NCBI GenBank assembly: GCA_013399305.1
Contig: VXAI01000038.1
Coordinates: 4,461,682-4,525,681, forward strand
DNA length: 64,000 bases
Direction of reading: 5' to 3'
From: Rostratula benghalensis
Lineage: Eukaryota > Chordata > Aves > Charadriiformes > Rostratulidae
Shown: piece after piece, positions 1 through 14,800 of the stretch
How positions within the stretch are numbered: position 1 is the first letter of the stretch
Layout: the number at the start of each line of letters is the position of its first letter
Program-made: the position numbers and the translations under genes
The notes under the pieces: model-generated
The model's database searches: none
The model's input: only the letters and a program-made list of their open reading frames with translations
What the model was told of the DNA's origin: nothing

Positions 1-3000
1 CCCCCCGCCAAAGCTACAATAAGCACCAGAATGAGCTATGTATGACCATGTGAGCTGTCTCCAGCCTAACTAAAACTAGTGCTGGAGGAATGCTGATGAA
101 AATGGACTTCTCCAGCTCCCTCTTTGCTTTGTATCTCAAACGTCTATGGTTTATGCTCTCATCGGGCTCACAACCTAAGCAGTAGGGTTGTCAAATACTG
201 AACATTAGGTGCACTGATCTGTGGGCTGGTGCTTGCTGGCGGTCTGAGAATTTTTCAGTAGGAACTGAACAGAGCAATTATGGCAGGAGACCTGCATGGT
301 TTTGTTTGCATTTATTTTTAAATTCTCATTTATAATAAGACTTAGTCCTGGTATGAGGGGAGATTTCTTCACGTCTGTTAATTCAGTAGTTGATGGCCAA
401 GGAAGCATACTTGTACAAAGGGAAAAGATAGGAGATTGCTTTTGGAAACAATTCCCCTTCATTATCCTGTGCCTTGAATTTGTGAAATTCTGCACAGGTA
501 TTAGGATTGATGGTTTATTCCACTATAATTTTTGGGGTGGACTGGCTGGCCTTGTCATTGCCAGAAAGGATCACTGTTAAGAGAAGTGGTGAAAGATTTA
601 ATTGTTATTTGGTTTATAACAGCTGTTGGGACCGTATCAGTCAGGGTTGCCTTGAGTGCACTGTGGAAGTGGAAGTAAGGTCTGACAACTGTCCCGTACC
701 TGGATTATGGATTTGGGAATCATAAGGGAAGGATTCTCACTAGAAACGGATTAATAAATAAGAATAGCTTTTAACTGGGAAATGTATTTACTTAAAGGCC
801 AAAATCCTGTGTCCAGTTTATTGTGCTATGATACTATGGTCAGATAAATTGATGTGACTTGTACAAAAAAGCTAGGAAATGAGACATTAAAAATACCACA
901 ACTCTGTTAGTTGTATCAGTGTAACAAGCAGCAGCGGTCAGTACTAAATGTATAGGAAAAATTACTACAGTTCAAATCATTCTGTTATACTGTCTGCTCT
1001 GTATTTATTACATGCAGAGGCACAGAATGGCACAGCAAGAAGCTGTCTTCTTGCTGCAGCAGACCTTCTTTTGCTTTGAATGTTAAATCATTTCAGAATA
1101 AACAGCAACTGCAATGACTGAAGTGAATGTAGTCTGCTGAAGAATTTTGCACTAATGATTTCTACAAAGGGAATTTGGCCTTGTTAAAAAGTATGTAAAC
1201 AGTAAGAAGCAATTCTAAAGCCCTCTGATGTCAATTGAAGCCTTTCTATCTCAGAAACTCATATATGTTTGCTTTAGAAAAGCAGCTTCTCCACAGTGGA
1301 ATGCTCACAGCAATTTCAAAAACAGCACAGCAATTAGTTTTCTTAGTCTGGGGTTGCTGCGGCTATGTAAAAAGAAAAAAATACAAGACATAGCTAAGCA
1401 ATGGGTTGGGAGGAGGGAGAAGTGAGGGTCTTTCGTAACAGAAAATCAACTCTAGCTTTCAAATCTCAAGAATCTTAGTAACCTATAGTCTAACAGCAAA
1501 GTCAGAAGAATACTAAGTTTGCCATGTCGTCATAATGATCTATGTAGCCTTTTATCTAACTCATTATAATAGTTGACTTTAACTGCTACAAGAAATGAAA
1601 AAGGAACAAATATTTAAATGAATATAGCCTCTCATGCTGAACCTTTTATGTGATGATAGGATTATCCTTCCTCATTCTTGCAAGGGACCATCTTAAAACG
1701 TCGTGCATAGCCTTGTAGGACTTCCGTGATTTTTTGTTGTGTTTCTAGGAGTTATACTGAAAACAAAATTAGGTATTGATGGTGTACAAGACACAATATA
1801 AAAGATTGAGGCCAGTACTTTAATGGCCATACTCAGTTTTTTCTAACTGCCCTACGTGAGCACAGGGTTGCTCAGGCAAGGAACAGGTATTTTTCTGAAA
1901 GAAAAAAAAAAGGGCGGGGGGGAGTAATTGTCTTTACTCCTCACTTGAAGAATGCTATTAATTCTTAAAGTGGAAGGGGACTATTTGGTTACAACACTCA
2001 ATGCAGCATGATATTCCTCCCCTTCCTTCTTTGCTTGGTGACTCCTCTGATGGGACTATTAGTGAAAGGCCGTATTTTGTGATGATTCCGAAATCATACC
2101 TAAACGGCTTCACAAGAAAAAGGCTTCTTTAGGAGAAACAAATTATCAGAAATACTTTAATCATTAAAGCCATAATGGAAGAGACAATTCTTGAGGCAGA
2201 AGGAAGCCTTTGCTGATATTAGGCATAAGCAGACGTAAGAGTGAAGGAAGCTGTCTCATAATCCTCAGTGTTCAAAAACAGTTATTAAAATAGCACTTCT
2301 GGATCTGTCTGATACCTTCCTGCATAGCCTCTGGCTTCAGATATGCACAAGACTAAGACTGCAGCCTGAATGGTTGGAATTTTTTCCTCATCTGATGTTA
2401 ACTCACTACCAAACAGGTGCCTACATCAGAGCTGGTTGGCCCAACTCCCTCACAGACTCATTTCTAGAATGTGACTTTTGTCCACTCTTTTGGGCAACTG
2501 CCCCAGAATGAGACTGGTTGAACCTAGGAAGAACCTTCTTCTCCCAGTGTCTTCAAAAGGAGCCTGAGCTCCCTGTTGGCATGGAGCTGGTTACCGCACA
2601 TCTGACAGAAGGTGAGATGGGCCTTGCACAAAAAGCAAAAGAGTGAAGTCAGATCATGATTTTTGTAATGCTCAGAGATGATGGAAATAGAAATAGAATT
2701 TCTGAAATAAAAAATAAGCTGTTGCCCAAGGCAAGCTTTTATTAGCATTTTTGTCTCCTTTTAGTTCACTTCAGTGAGTAAATTCATTGCTCGTCGTTCA
2801 CAAAGAAGTCACTGCAATACATGTTACCCTCCTCCCCAAACTACCTGCACAAAATGCTGCTCCTTTTCATGTCTCCTGAAATACCCACCTTCTGTAGCGG
2901 ACACAGGAGAAGGTTAAGGTATCACACAGTATACTTGCTGAGCTGTCACGGCTTATAGCAGTTGAGGACAGGATTATCTAAATGGTGAATTTGCTTCCAT

Positions 3001-3490
3001 TGTATGCTACTTAACATAATAATTGAAATCTATATTATACTCTTCATGACAACAAATGTCATTTTTTGCTGATATGCCCTTTTTTAGCTGAGAGTCTAGA
3101 AAGTCCCAAATGTTACACTTTCCACTTCTTTAATGTAAGATATTACATAATGTATTTGCCTGCCATGCCCTTGGAAAAGGACTTCTTGTTCATTGATTGT
3201 TTACACAAAACAGAAATGCACAATTCTCTGACAATGAGAATCTGACTAATCAGTATGACATTTGCAAAAGTAATCACTGATTACAGAAGGACATGTAGAG
3301 ATTCAGCTCAGACTCTGCAGCTGTTATTCAACATCAATAAACCCAGCAGAAGTATAGAACTATAACTTAGGGGGAAATTTTCTAAATAGTCCAACTTCCT
3401 GTGATTTTTTGAAGATCCCTGCAGGCTTGTGACTCAGTTAGCTTTTTCCCCTAGCGGTTCCTCACTCGGTCCTTGTAGTCATTCCTCTGG

Positions 3491-3544
3491 GTGTGACTTG
3501 GACTTGCCATCGAGTCTGGTGTGACTTGGACTTGCCATCGAGTC
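3491..3544. repeat. 28-bp tandem duplication
   Basis: GTGTGACTTGGACTTGCCAT followed by CGAGTC occurs at 3491 and again at 3519 with no mismatch over 26 bases. The perfect identity suggests a recent duplication or an assembly artefact. Confidence 0.9.
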
Positions 3545-6500
3545 CAGCTGAAAACTAAAGGTTTCCCCTAAGCTGCTCAATGCTATAGCAATATGCAAAA
3601 TCTGCAGTTCTCACATCTGCTCATGCATTGCACAAGTTCAGAATTTATCAATTGGTCACTGGTGATTATTTTTGCCCCCACCCTCATAAGTAAAAGGAAC
3701 AAAAAGATAAATTCACTTATGCTTTTCCTACAAAACTCCTCACTGAGCTGAAAGTTTGGCTTTAAATTATCCTTCCCCTGGGTTAAGGGAAGGCTGTTTA
3801 GATTTGTAGCACTAGGAACATACTTATGAGTATGATCTCGAACTATTAGTAGCCTATTTTCTCACTCCAGAATCTTTCAGTAATTTATATTTATGCACTT
3901 GTGGTAACTTCATGGGTTTTTTGGAAGCAGAAAGAAAAGGCCTGACTGAGTGTCCAGCTATAGTTCTGACTTACTGAGAAGCTCAAACACTGAAACCTTG
4001 CTTAAAGTAGGCTGAAATGTGATCATAACTCGGCTCATATGTAACATCTACTTCTAAATGGCCGCAATAGCATTAGGTTATTTCCCCAACCTCCACTCTT
4101 GGCAGGACAAGATGGGTTATATAAAATACTTTTACATAAATGCATAATAGTGGATAATGGAAACTCAACACATTCAAGAAGTGACCTGGGAAGGATGATC
4201 ATACAATGTTCCATTATCACAGACTTGCATTGTGTTGGAAACTGGGGAGTTAAGGATTATTTTATTCCTGGTTCCACTGTGCAATTCTAACACAGTGGAT
4301 TTAACCTAGTCATGGCTTGATTTATCTATCTGTACAATGAAAGCAAGATTGATTCACACTTCACAAAGATAGTAGCAGATGTAATGCTAGGTCGGAGTTT
4401 TGCTCTTTCCTCGTTTTTCCCTCAAGAATCTGGCACTGCCACTAGACAAGTAATAGTGTTTTCCCATTTACAAAGGACTGAGCCCTCTGCAGTAATGAAG
4501 GAGTAGAGAAATGGACAATTTCATCTCTGTTTGGTTGCTCTCTTGTGCAATACTGGGAATATTAGAAACCTTAATTTTTTCTGTGTATTATTAAGAAAAT
4601 ACTGAGATTTCACTGCTGAAGAACAGTAGGGAGGGGAAGTGATTCTGTTGATATAGCTGTCAACTTTCCACACATTAAAAGGTTAAGATCTTGAGGTGTT
4701 TTACAGCAAAGATTTTTTTTTTAAGCCTCTGATATTCCAAATCTGTATCCAGCATCAGTTGCAGCAGAAACTCTCTCTAAATAATTTGCATAGCAACTGT
4801 TGCTAAGAAAAAAACCTGCATCCTAAACCAAAATTCTGATAAATTCGAATCCTATCAGCATTTCCAGCAGCTGGAGAAGACTAAATATACATAGTTCAAA
4901 TGGCTGGCTTCCTCCAGCAATGGTATTTTTAGATGTTTCAAAGAAAAATAATGATTCAGAACACACAAATATTCCTGCTATATATAAGCTTGGGGGAAGA
5001 GGGGAATGGCCATACCAAGGCACCAGAGCATCCAGGTTTCGGATGTGTTAACTGGCCATGGGCATCATTCACGTCTGAAGCCAGATGCACCTGCTCAAGC
5101 AAAGTAACTGATGGTCAGAGGAAGCTTCTGCCTCGCTCAAGCACCCTTCAGATTGGTGAAATGGGTGTTTTGTTTTCACAAAGGTTTCTGAACCAAAACA
5201 TAAACTATGCCAAAGTTATGAAGCTTCCCTTGTTAAGAAGTGATCCCAAGTGACAATGGAAGGCAATGGAAAAACCTCAGTTTGCTCCCCACAAACCACT
5301 CCTAGCTGAGTTTTGTTCACAAGTCCTTGAAGCAGTAGTGTATCTCCCTGAAGATTTCTTCTGGTGCAATAATATTTCCTCTGGAATAAAATAATGAAAG
5401 GTTAAAGGGAAATTCAGAGACTTAGGAAACTTTCCCTTAGGAAAAGGAAAAACAGCCCAAGCACATAAATGAGCATGGTGTGCAATGCGTTGTTAAAATC
5501 ATGTGTTGACTTAAAGAAAAGACTAGAGTGCTATAGCCTGCCAACAACACTACTGAATGAGTGCAAACCAATTAATCTGAAATTACCCTCTGTTTCAGCA
5601 AACACCGTCCTAAGTGTTGGCCTTTTGGTGTGATAAGCCTGCCATAGGCACGGCCTGTAGAATGGACTGGGCAGGTTGATGACAGGGTTGCCCAGCGGGA
5701 GGAACTAAGTATCTGTACAGTAAAAATAAGGATGTTAATATTTTGTTTTCAACACAAACTCCTGTCAACTAGAGCTGTTCATCTGCTGCTAAAGGAAAGA
5801 CAAGTTCTTTTTGTCACTATCAGGTATAACTATGCTGTTTGTAGAAAACAGGTGAAGTAGAAAGAGATGACTGATAGGTCTTTTTTCTAACGTAAACCAG
5901 TAATCTGTCCTAAAAGTATGAAATGATATTTTTGTGTAAAGCTAAATGTATGTATGTGTGACTGAACTCAAAAATGCTTTGTGAGTATGTAATAGACACA
6001 TGGATGAAAAAATTCCTAATATTTTTATGGTTCTTTGGAAGTTATGGTTTCAGTATTATTTTTTTTTTAAAGCCGTTTTATTCATAAAGTTCCTGAGATC
6101 TGTCTGGAACATTCCTAAAGCAAGCATGCTGTAGCCATACCTGCTAACCAAACACAAACTGCTGCAGGGCACATCTGCCCTCACAGCCCATCTAGTTTCT
6201 CCCTTTATGTGACGTGGGTATAATGCTTTCAGTAGCACTGAAGGAAGCAGCAGCCATTACTCCATTTTCAGGTCACTGATAAAAAATTATAACACTGCAC
6301 TCTGCTCAAGGTATCTTTTCAAAATGCATTCAGTCAGAGTATTATTTTTTTCTGAAAGTAGCTGGGGCAATAGTCTATAGGACTTTGGGGGCTTTATGAA
6401 GTATCCAAATCTTAGAAACTTACTCGGTGAGTTTATTGTAGTTTATCTGCAAATTTTCAAGTTCCTTTTTAAGTTGTCATTTGCCTGAATTTTCCCTAGT

Positions 6501-8767
6501 TGCTCCTTTTTAGGTTGAACCCTCTTCCTCCATCAAAAATGACATAAGAAGTCTTGCTGATTCTTATCCTTCAGATGTTGCTGAAAAAGTCAGAAGCAAA
6601 GCCTGTGTAACTTAGTCCCCCTTTCAGCACCACTTGAAGTACTGAGCAGTTGAATGACATCTGCTTGAGTGGCTCGAGTGCACTGTGCCTGAACTGCAGG
6701 ACACAACACTACTATTTAGCTGAGCATAGATGTCCCCAGATCATGGCAAAAATGGACATGTTGAATTCTTCCCAGCCTGACCTTTGGTGCCTTGTGCTGC
6801 AAGGAAGCATGCCACACGAGTGGAGAGGAAGGCTGGCATTCCCCTGAGATGATGGGGGAAGACCAGCACTTTCAGATACGCTGTGAATTGCACCTCCTGT
6901 TCTGTTCAGATACAGCCAGAAGCCTCCAACATTTGCTTACCCCTGCTGTGCACCCAGCAGTCCTCCAAGGTGGTGTCTGTGTGCCATGAAGCGGTGTGTT
7001 TGGGGGTTATCACGCTTTTTACATCAGCTCAGACATGCTGGCACAAGCTGTCAGCTAGGGCAGAAAACTTGTGCAAAAATTTTAGAACTCATCTCTGTAC
7101 TCATAAAGAATAGAAAAGTTTTGGGGTTTTTTGCTTTTAAGGAAAGCTTAATGTCCTATGTGGAAGTTGTGATCCTGTGGCACTGGCAATGTCTTAAGAA
7201 AATGAAGTAATTTAAAAGTATTTTTTCTTAGGTTTTGCAGCCAGTTAGCACAAGATGGCTTCTCTAAGGGAAACATCAGAGGTCATAGCCCTGTACTTTA
7301 GGGAGTAGGAGATACTGCAGTCAAATAGGTAGGATACTTGGCAGTCTGGAGAAGTTCTAAACAGTCTATAAAGCAGTGAAGGAAAGAAGCAGAGGGAAAG
7401 AAGAGCATAGCAGGAGTGGAAAGGGAAGATGACCACTGGGGCACTTCTGCGCTGCTCTGCAGGTCTACCACCAGCATTACTACAGGTGAGACCCCTATTC
7501 TCCCATCCCGTTATCAGACGGGCTGCTTTCTGAGAAGACCTGTAGGTTTCTCCTCCAATTTCTGTCCTCTGCATTTCTGAACGAACTGTCCATACCCTTC
7601 TCTGAAGACAACTAGTATTTGTTTTACAGGTGAAATAATTGTTTAGGCAGAGAATCTCAGGGGATGTCAGTTGGATACATACCTAAGTTTGGCAGCAGAG
7701 ATTGCAGATTCCCTTAGTGTGCTGGGTGTCTGAATGGGGTGTGAATCCCACCTAAGAGGGGCAGGGCTGAGCCTGGGCTGTGTTTGCTCCTGGGCCTGCA
7801 GGCCTTTGGCATTCCCCTCTAATTCAAGATTCCTTTGAAAAAAACCAGCTGTTTTTTGGCTACAATTGGCTCTGCTCTTACAGATCTGCCTCTGGGAATA
7901 TTTTCATTAAGAGCAGCGTGGTAACATGTTGGAGAGGATATGAGCAAAAGAATAAGTAGAAAAATAAGAACATTGTGGCCAGCTCTTGGAAGATTCTGCA
8001 TCCTTGAGTTCTTCAAGATATCAGACTGTGATTTGATAAGTACCATTCTTGAGCAAATAAGTTCCTTTTTGAAGGAGTATATAGCTCTGTATGAAAATCA
8101 GAATCAGTAGCAGTGGACTGCCCTTAGATAATATTTTTCCTGCCTTAAGGATGTCCCTTTTTGGAGTAGGGTCTGGAATGCGTAACCTCAGCACAAAAAT
8201 TCCATGCGTGTTTTTTTTTGTGTTGTGAATAAATCCTTTCAAGCAGCCAGTTTAGAAGCTGGGCATTTAGGAAAAATGCGCTTCATCTGGAATCTCAAGA
8301 TGGAAGTCCCAAATGCAGATACTAGCAGCTATGTATTCATATGCAATGGCATGATTTGCAGGGTTGAAGGATTTATGATCTGTTCTCAAAATACTTCTGG
8401 AGCTTAGTTTCCATTAGTAAAAAAGACCTTGGTGCATAAAAAATATCATTTACCCTGAACACCAAATGTGAGTGTGCATCTGCTCTCTCCTCCTTCTCTC
8501 TCTCGTTGGAGCAGTCAGATTTGTCAGCATCTTATACCGAATCAATCCATTTGGGAATGTTGTCATTAGGAGCTGGGAGCAGCTCAGCCTTTTCCTGGCT
8601 GAGGCTGCAGGCTTTGCTTTCACTGCTCTCAATTAAGCTCCTCTCCCCTGATTGCCTTAAGTCAGCAGCCAGGAAGGGGAGGGTAACAGGAGAACTGGGG
8701 CTCTGGGCCTGACCCCTGCAAGCCGAAAGCAAGTAGTAACTAAGGGCTGGGACTTTGCTCCTAGTTT

Positions 8768-8808
8768 ATTTTTTTTNTTTTTTTTTTTTTTTTTTTTTGG
8801 GGGGGGGG
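8768..8808. repeat. Poly(T)-poly(G) tract containing one undetermined base
   Basis: About 30 T (one N at 8777) pass directly into 10 G. Homopolymer lengths here are likely unreliable. Confidence 0.9.
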
Positions 8809-11800
8809 ATGGTAATAAACTGTTACTGCTTTCTTAAAGCTGTAAGTGCTGAAGACTTTGTGCTGTTAGATGAAAACAAGTTTATTCCTGCCTTATTTCA
8901 TTCTATTCATTCATTAATGAATGCAATCATATCAACTATATTCAGCCTTTTATCAAGCTGAAAATACAGGTAATAATTTTATCCTGAACAATGTAAATTC
9001 TTAGAGAAAATGATAGCGTGTGTATTCCTCTAAAATGTAGTACAGTATTAATAGGGAGGACTGGCAGTAGCTTAATACTGTTTTCTTAATACATCTTAAC
9101 GTTGTTCTCCTGGGTTTAAAGGAAAAACAAACCCTACCTTTCTCCCATAATAAAAATCTATTTTCTTTTGTATTACACCCATCTGGAAAAATTTTGGAAA
9201 GCTGAAACATAACTAATAGTCTATTAGGATCTCAGCATTGTATTTCCTGAGTATTCAAAATGCCAGTGTTTTCTATAAGGAATATTTTAATATTCTGCAA
9301 TGCAAACAAGGTCATAATGTCATGCAAATTAACTTCCAGATTGGAGAGGTCTCCCATTCACACATTCGTTATGCTCCATTTTCATGGATGCTGATGACAT
9401 CAAAGCATTTAGTGAAACCCAGTGTTTTATTGCAATAGCAATGCAGTGAGATGATGGCTGGGTAATTCACCCCTATAATCACATTGCTTACTGGCACATC
9501 AGCAAAATATGTTTCTTAATATGAATTTGACAGCTTATGGTCATGGAAATTAATGGTAAAAGTTTTGTCAGTTTGGTAATCTGCGAGAAGTTTTCAGTGG
9601 TAGGTGTTACATTGGAATGTCTTTCTGAAATTAAACAATGCAGCATTGTTGTGATACTGAGCAGTAACACAGAAAATGTTTTTAATAGTGAACTTTGTTA
9701 ATGAAAGCTGCAGGGAAAAAAATTATTATCAAATAAATCATGGGCTTCGTGCTTTTTATTTTTTCCCCTAATGCAGTGTATGACCGTGACTTTAAGAATG
9801 GGAGAATAGTAGTGGAGTTCTGTGTTTTCTCCAGATCACTTGTTAATCAGAAATCATGCAAATCACACTGCCTCTATGAAGTGTAAATGAAACGATGTAA
9901 ATAAGTGAGATACCAGTAAATTGTGTTCGTCTGTGCAGGTGAAGCAGAAATGAAGCAGAAAACTTCTTCATGAACAAATGTATAATAGTGATAATTCTAT
10001 CTCAAAATTTCTACTTGGGAAAGAAATTGTACAGCATTCTTCTCACTTGTTACCTGAGTGTTGTGGACTTGGTGTAGGTAGGGAGGTACTTTAAAAGATG
10101 AGCACATTATTTGAATAGGTCTCACAATTGTGTGCTTCCCTATTCCCTGAAGTCCACCCTAGCTCTGCCTGCTAAAACACATTTGAATGCAGAAGGGGTC
10201 TGTCAGCTGCTAAAAGAAATGTTATTAGGGCTCTTCTCAGTCAAAAGAGTTTGTGATGGATTAACTCTTGTTTAAGTGACTGAGGGATGTCTGCACAAAT
10301 GAAAAAGACTTCTACTTTGCAGGTCTTTGTCCACACTAACTTTTTGTGCTGTGTTTTCCCAAACCCTGTAGTGACCACATACATTTCAAGAAAGCAAAAG
10401 AAAGCTTTGGAAAATATTTATTCTTGGGGGGAAGAATAACACAGTGTTTCAACCTTGAATTAGAAAATAAAATAAAGTCAGATTTATGTACCACACAGAA
10501 GCTGCTGTGTTAATATTTCTTGAAAGGATATTTTAAAACTAATCAAATTATTTTAATATCATGATACAATTCCTAAATTTTAGTGACTAATGCAAATATT
10601 GAACAACTGCATGTATGTACATTTCCTTGCTTAATGTATTAAAACTTAGGAAAATCCAATTATTTTCACTTAGAGGTGCTGGAAGTGTTTGTGTAGAGTT
10701 GGGCATCAACTCTGCTAATTTAATTAGAATAAAGATTTCAAAATTGTGGCTTTGTTCCTCTGTATTCCAAGTCTCAGCACTTGTTTTGAAAGTCTGACTG
10801 GGAGCAGACAGCATCAGCTTTGGGGGTGGGGGTGGGAAAGGAGCAGTATGAAGTCCATAATGTGCAGAGCAGAATGATCGCCTGATTTCACTGCAAAGAG
10901 CAGCAGCTATTGTTGTTCTGTTGAAAGAAACAGCACCTCGGAACAAATTCTTTGTCTGTTAATTTAATCATACATGGATGAAGTGTCATTAAACAAACCC
11001 AAACAGGTTGTCTTTCTGATGGTATTAACACAGTCAGCTGTTTAGATGACAATTTCCATGAAGATTTTATTTATTAATGGTGTTAGGTAAATGCTTTATT
11101 CCCTCAATACGAGGTGCAGAATGGCAATAAAAATTTAAAGGAACTTACTGTAGAATAGTTATAATTAATGTTTCTGACATCAAGGGAATCATTGATGATT
11201 CCACTGTTCACCCAGTGGCAGGTTATGATTTTTTTTCTTTAATCTCCAGCGATAAAAGTCTTAAACTTGGAGGTTAACAAAATAGTTTCCTCCTTTGTAT
11301 AAAATGGATCTATGAAAGTAGAAGATTTTTTAACATCAAAAGATGGAAAATACAAAGAATAAATAAACAGAATTTACCAAAAGATACCAGTTTTAAAATA
11401 CGAAAAATAACAGAAAATAAGATTGAATAAGTATAACAAAGCATCATTTAATGTCATTAAACCTTTCTGGTTTTATTATGGGATTATTGCAAGATTTCTC
11501 TTTCCTTGACAGTCTCTTTCCAGTTGTTTTCTTGACACAGACTTGTGAAGGGACAGTTAGAGCACACACACATCTCTTCTAACCAAAACAGAAGTTGTGT
11601 TAAACTTGACAGTACCACCCTTCTTATAAGTTGTCTACTGTTGGAACTTTGGAGTAGATAAAACTGTTTCTGAAAACAGCTGAAATAGAATTAGTACATA
11701 GATTAAATAGTTTTGAAACAGATTATGCTAATGATCAAGTTTTGAATGTGGAAGTGCTGCCTCCCACGCAGAGGGGATGCAGCTGGGGGCAGTGGAGGTG

Positions 11801-14800
11801 ATGCCTGACCCCCATGTGCCACTGAGGAGCGATGCCCACAGGATCCACAAGGCACAAACCCTTGCAGTATCTTCAATGGAGAGCAGCCTCCCTGGGGAAG
11901 CAGAGGAGCTGCCTCTGAGGTAGCACCCTAGGAATCTCTTCAGAGGTGCCCAGAGGTGCCAAGCTCTCAATTAGTTTGCAGGAGAGTCCTCCAGCACCTT
12001 CCCTTGGTGCTTCATCTGGTCTGTAAATTAAATGCTTGATGCCAGACTCTCAAGAGAGAAACCTGTGTGTTTTGGTAGATGGCAAAGATGGGAAGCTGCT
12101 GAGCGATACATGCTCCACTTCCTCATTTCCTGCTCCTGCTGGTCGCCAAAAGCCCTTCAGGTTTTTGCAAATCATTGATTTTTAGACACTTGTTCCAAGG
12201 AGTTTGAGTGCTGGCATAGGCTCACCATGGCTGTCAGCCACAGGCTCTGAAAGGAGAAGGAAAGTTTCTAAAACTTCTTCAGTGTGACAAATAGAGTGGT
12301 GTACTCTTTGCAGCAAGTATGATGAACTTTGCCTCCCAAAGTTTCTCTATACCAGCATTCGTTCGGCTTTCAGTTTCTAAATCCTGTTCTCTTCTGACAT
12401 CTTTGACCCTTCCAAAACTTTATTCAGGATCTAAACAAGGCAGGTGACTCATTTTATACTTACAAGGCAAGAAATTCTTGACACTGAACCTATAATGTGT
12501 GTGCTGTGAATAGATCTCCAGCATGTATGCGGTTGCATGGGGATTGTATTTAGTCAGCAGGCTTCAGGGAAGGCTTCTGCAATAGTGAGCACCAAGAAAA
12601 CAATCAGCAGATCCTAAACCCTGCTGATGGGGCATTATTTCAGAATGAGCAGGGCTGGCTGTGAGATAAGGTTAAATGAAGGTGGAGAGGTCAGGGGACA
12701 GCTGGGGGCAGTGGAGGTGTTGTGACCTGGTGCTCAGATTGGAGAATTAATGCAAGCTTGCACAGGAGGATGTATGTGATGGAGGGTTCAGAATATCACA
12801 GATAGCATCTTGTCTTTGGGTCTTACTTTTTGCCCTTCTGGAAAACGCAGCACAATTTCCCCTTTCCCCAAGCCTTTTTCATTATCTGAATTGAATCCCA
12901 AGTGTTACATTCAGAGGCTCTTTGCCTTTACTTAGAATTCCTGAGAGGGAAGCATTTCTTGCCAGGCAATTTTCAACTCCTGCTAGAGTAGGCTGAGTTG
13001 TTTATCTGGTTTTTACTTTTCGAATGGTTAATGATAATGAACTGTAATTGAGAATTGCTTTGGGCTCATTAATATGCATGTTGTAATTCATTTATCTCCC
13101 TGTTTCCTTTGAAATCACCTTCTTGAGGCTTTGGAGTGATGTTTGATATTTTTTTTCATTTTTTTTTTCTTCCTTCCTTCCTGTTCTTACATGCAGGTTT
13201 TTATTTTTGTCCTTTTTTAGAACTGAATTCTTCTCATGCTTTTTTCTGAGTAAGTTTCTGATTTTTCTCTCAAAATTTTCCTGTTACTGTAGGCTTCTTG
13301 ATCACTCTATTCTAGACTTTTAAATGTATTTCTAGTGTATGAACAGGAGTAGAAAAAAAAAGATTCTTACCCTAAAACTTTCAGTTATATCTTGCTTGGG
13401 CTCTTGTTAATGTATCTGCTCTTGCTGGCAAAGGACACTACTGAAAACAAGACGTCATATTTCTAACTTTTGTCTTGACCAAAAACGAATTGTAGAATAA
13501 TGAAGTATCTGCTGGACTGGTTTTGGTTTGGTTTTGAGAGAGTGCTTTGTTGTTGTGTACATGTGAAGTCCTGTAGACTCTCGGCCATTCATAGCATCTC
13601 TCTGCTTCTCAGATGTTGGAAGCACTGAGTTCACAGCTTGAGTTACTGAGGTGTAGCAGGGGCCTGTGTTGCTCATCACCTCCTTTGTTCTGTATAAATT
13701 AAGGAGCTCTCTACATCTACATCTGCAAAACTGACCCTTGGGTACTGCCGGAATGGTGTTGGGTGCAGATAGCTCAGACTCCTTCCTCCATCCCACCCCA
13801 GCCTCCTTGATTCATTCACATGGCCATGGTGCATCCTGAGCATCATCCCTTGGACCTGCCTTGTGTTCATTTTTAAAGCTCTTCCTCTTGTCTGCTTCCA
13901 CGAATAGCAAATCTGCTTTCTGAAACAGTGCTCAAAGAAAGTGGGAAATGGGAGCTCAGCTCTGAAAGCCTCATTAGGGTGTTTCAATCTGAGTGATCCC
14001 ACATGAAAGAGTAAGAGAACTGTATCATTAGTAAGAGAAACAAATTTTGTTCATGATCATTCACAGTTAAATGGAGAGCTGAAAATAATAACAGATGAAA
14101 ACTAATATGAAATTGTGTTTATTCTAGTTCTATTCATTCTAATTTTAGTCAGCCTTGTAAGGATATTTTTCAAACATTTGTTTTGGAAGAGATATTCCCA
14201 TCTTTAAGAAAGCCAACATAATTAAACATAAAGCAACAACAAAACAATCCTGAATATCTGTAACTATTTTTACATGTTACATTGCCAGTTGTTTCCTGAA
14301 ACAAAAGTTTAGTACTATAGTCTTAATGACAGCACTTCACTCTCAGCTGTCCTCTCTTGGAAATACAGCTTCAAACATGAACAGCAAGAGCCTGAAAATC
14401 TGGTTCTGAAATCTTTTGACAACCTCAACTCCAAAGATGGATGTGGGTACCCCTGATTCAAAGTCTTTATGTAATGATTTCCACCTCACATTGGTTTTAT
14501 TTGTAACATGGATCCTTCAGAACATATGGACATTTTTCAGGCTTTTGACCGATCAGCTGTGACCAGGTCACAGGCACAAAGAGCCTGTGTATTTGTATTT
14601 TGTATTTGCCTGAGTTTCTGTCTGAAAAGTCTTCCTTTCCTTGAAAAGTATTGCTTATTTAAACCTGTGTTTTTAAATACTAATAGGATGAAGGGGGTAA
14701 TCTATTACTATGTGACAGTTTATTGTGGCATTTTGCTTCCATGTGAAGGCTTTTAAAAGGAATGTCCAACTGAGAGTTTTATGATGCCATTCGGACAGTG

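Noticed and set aside
6624..6645. Left half of an RE1/NRSF silencer element (TTCAGCACCAC)
   Set aside because: The right half (GGACAG-type) is absent, so it does not qualify as a full site.
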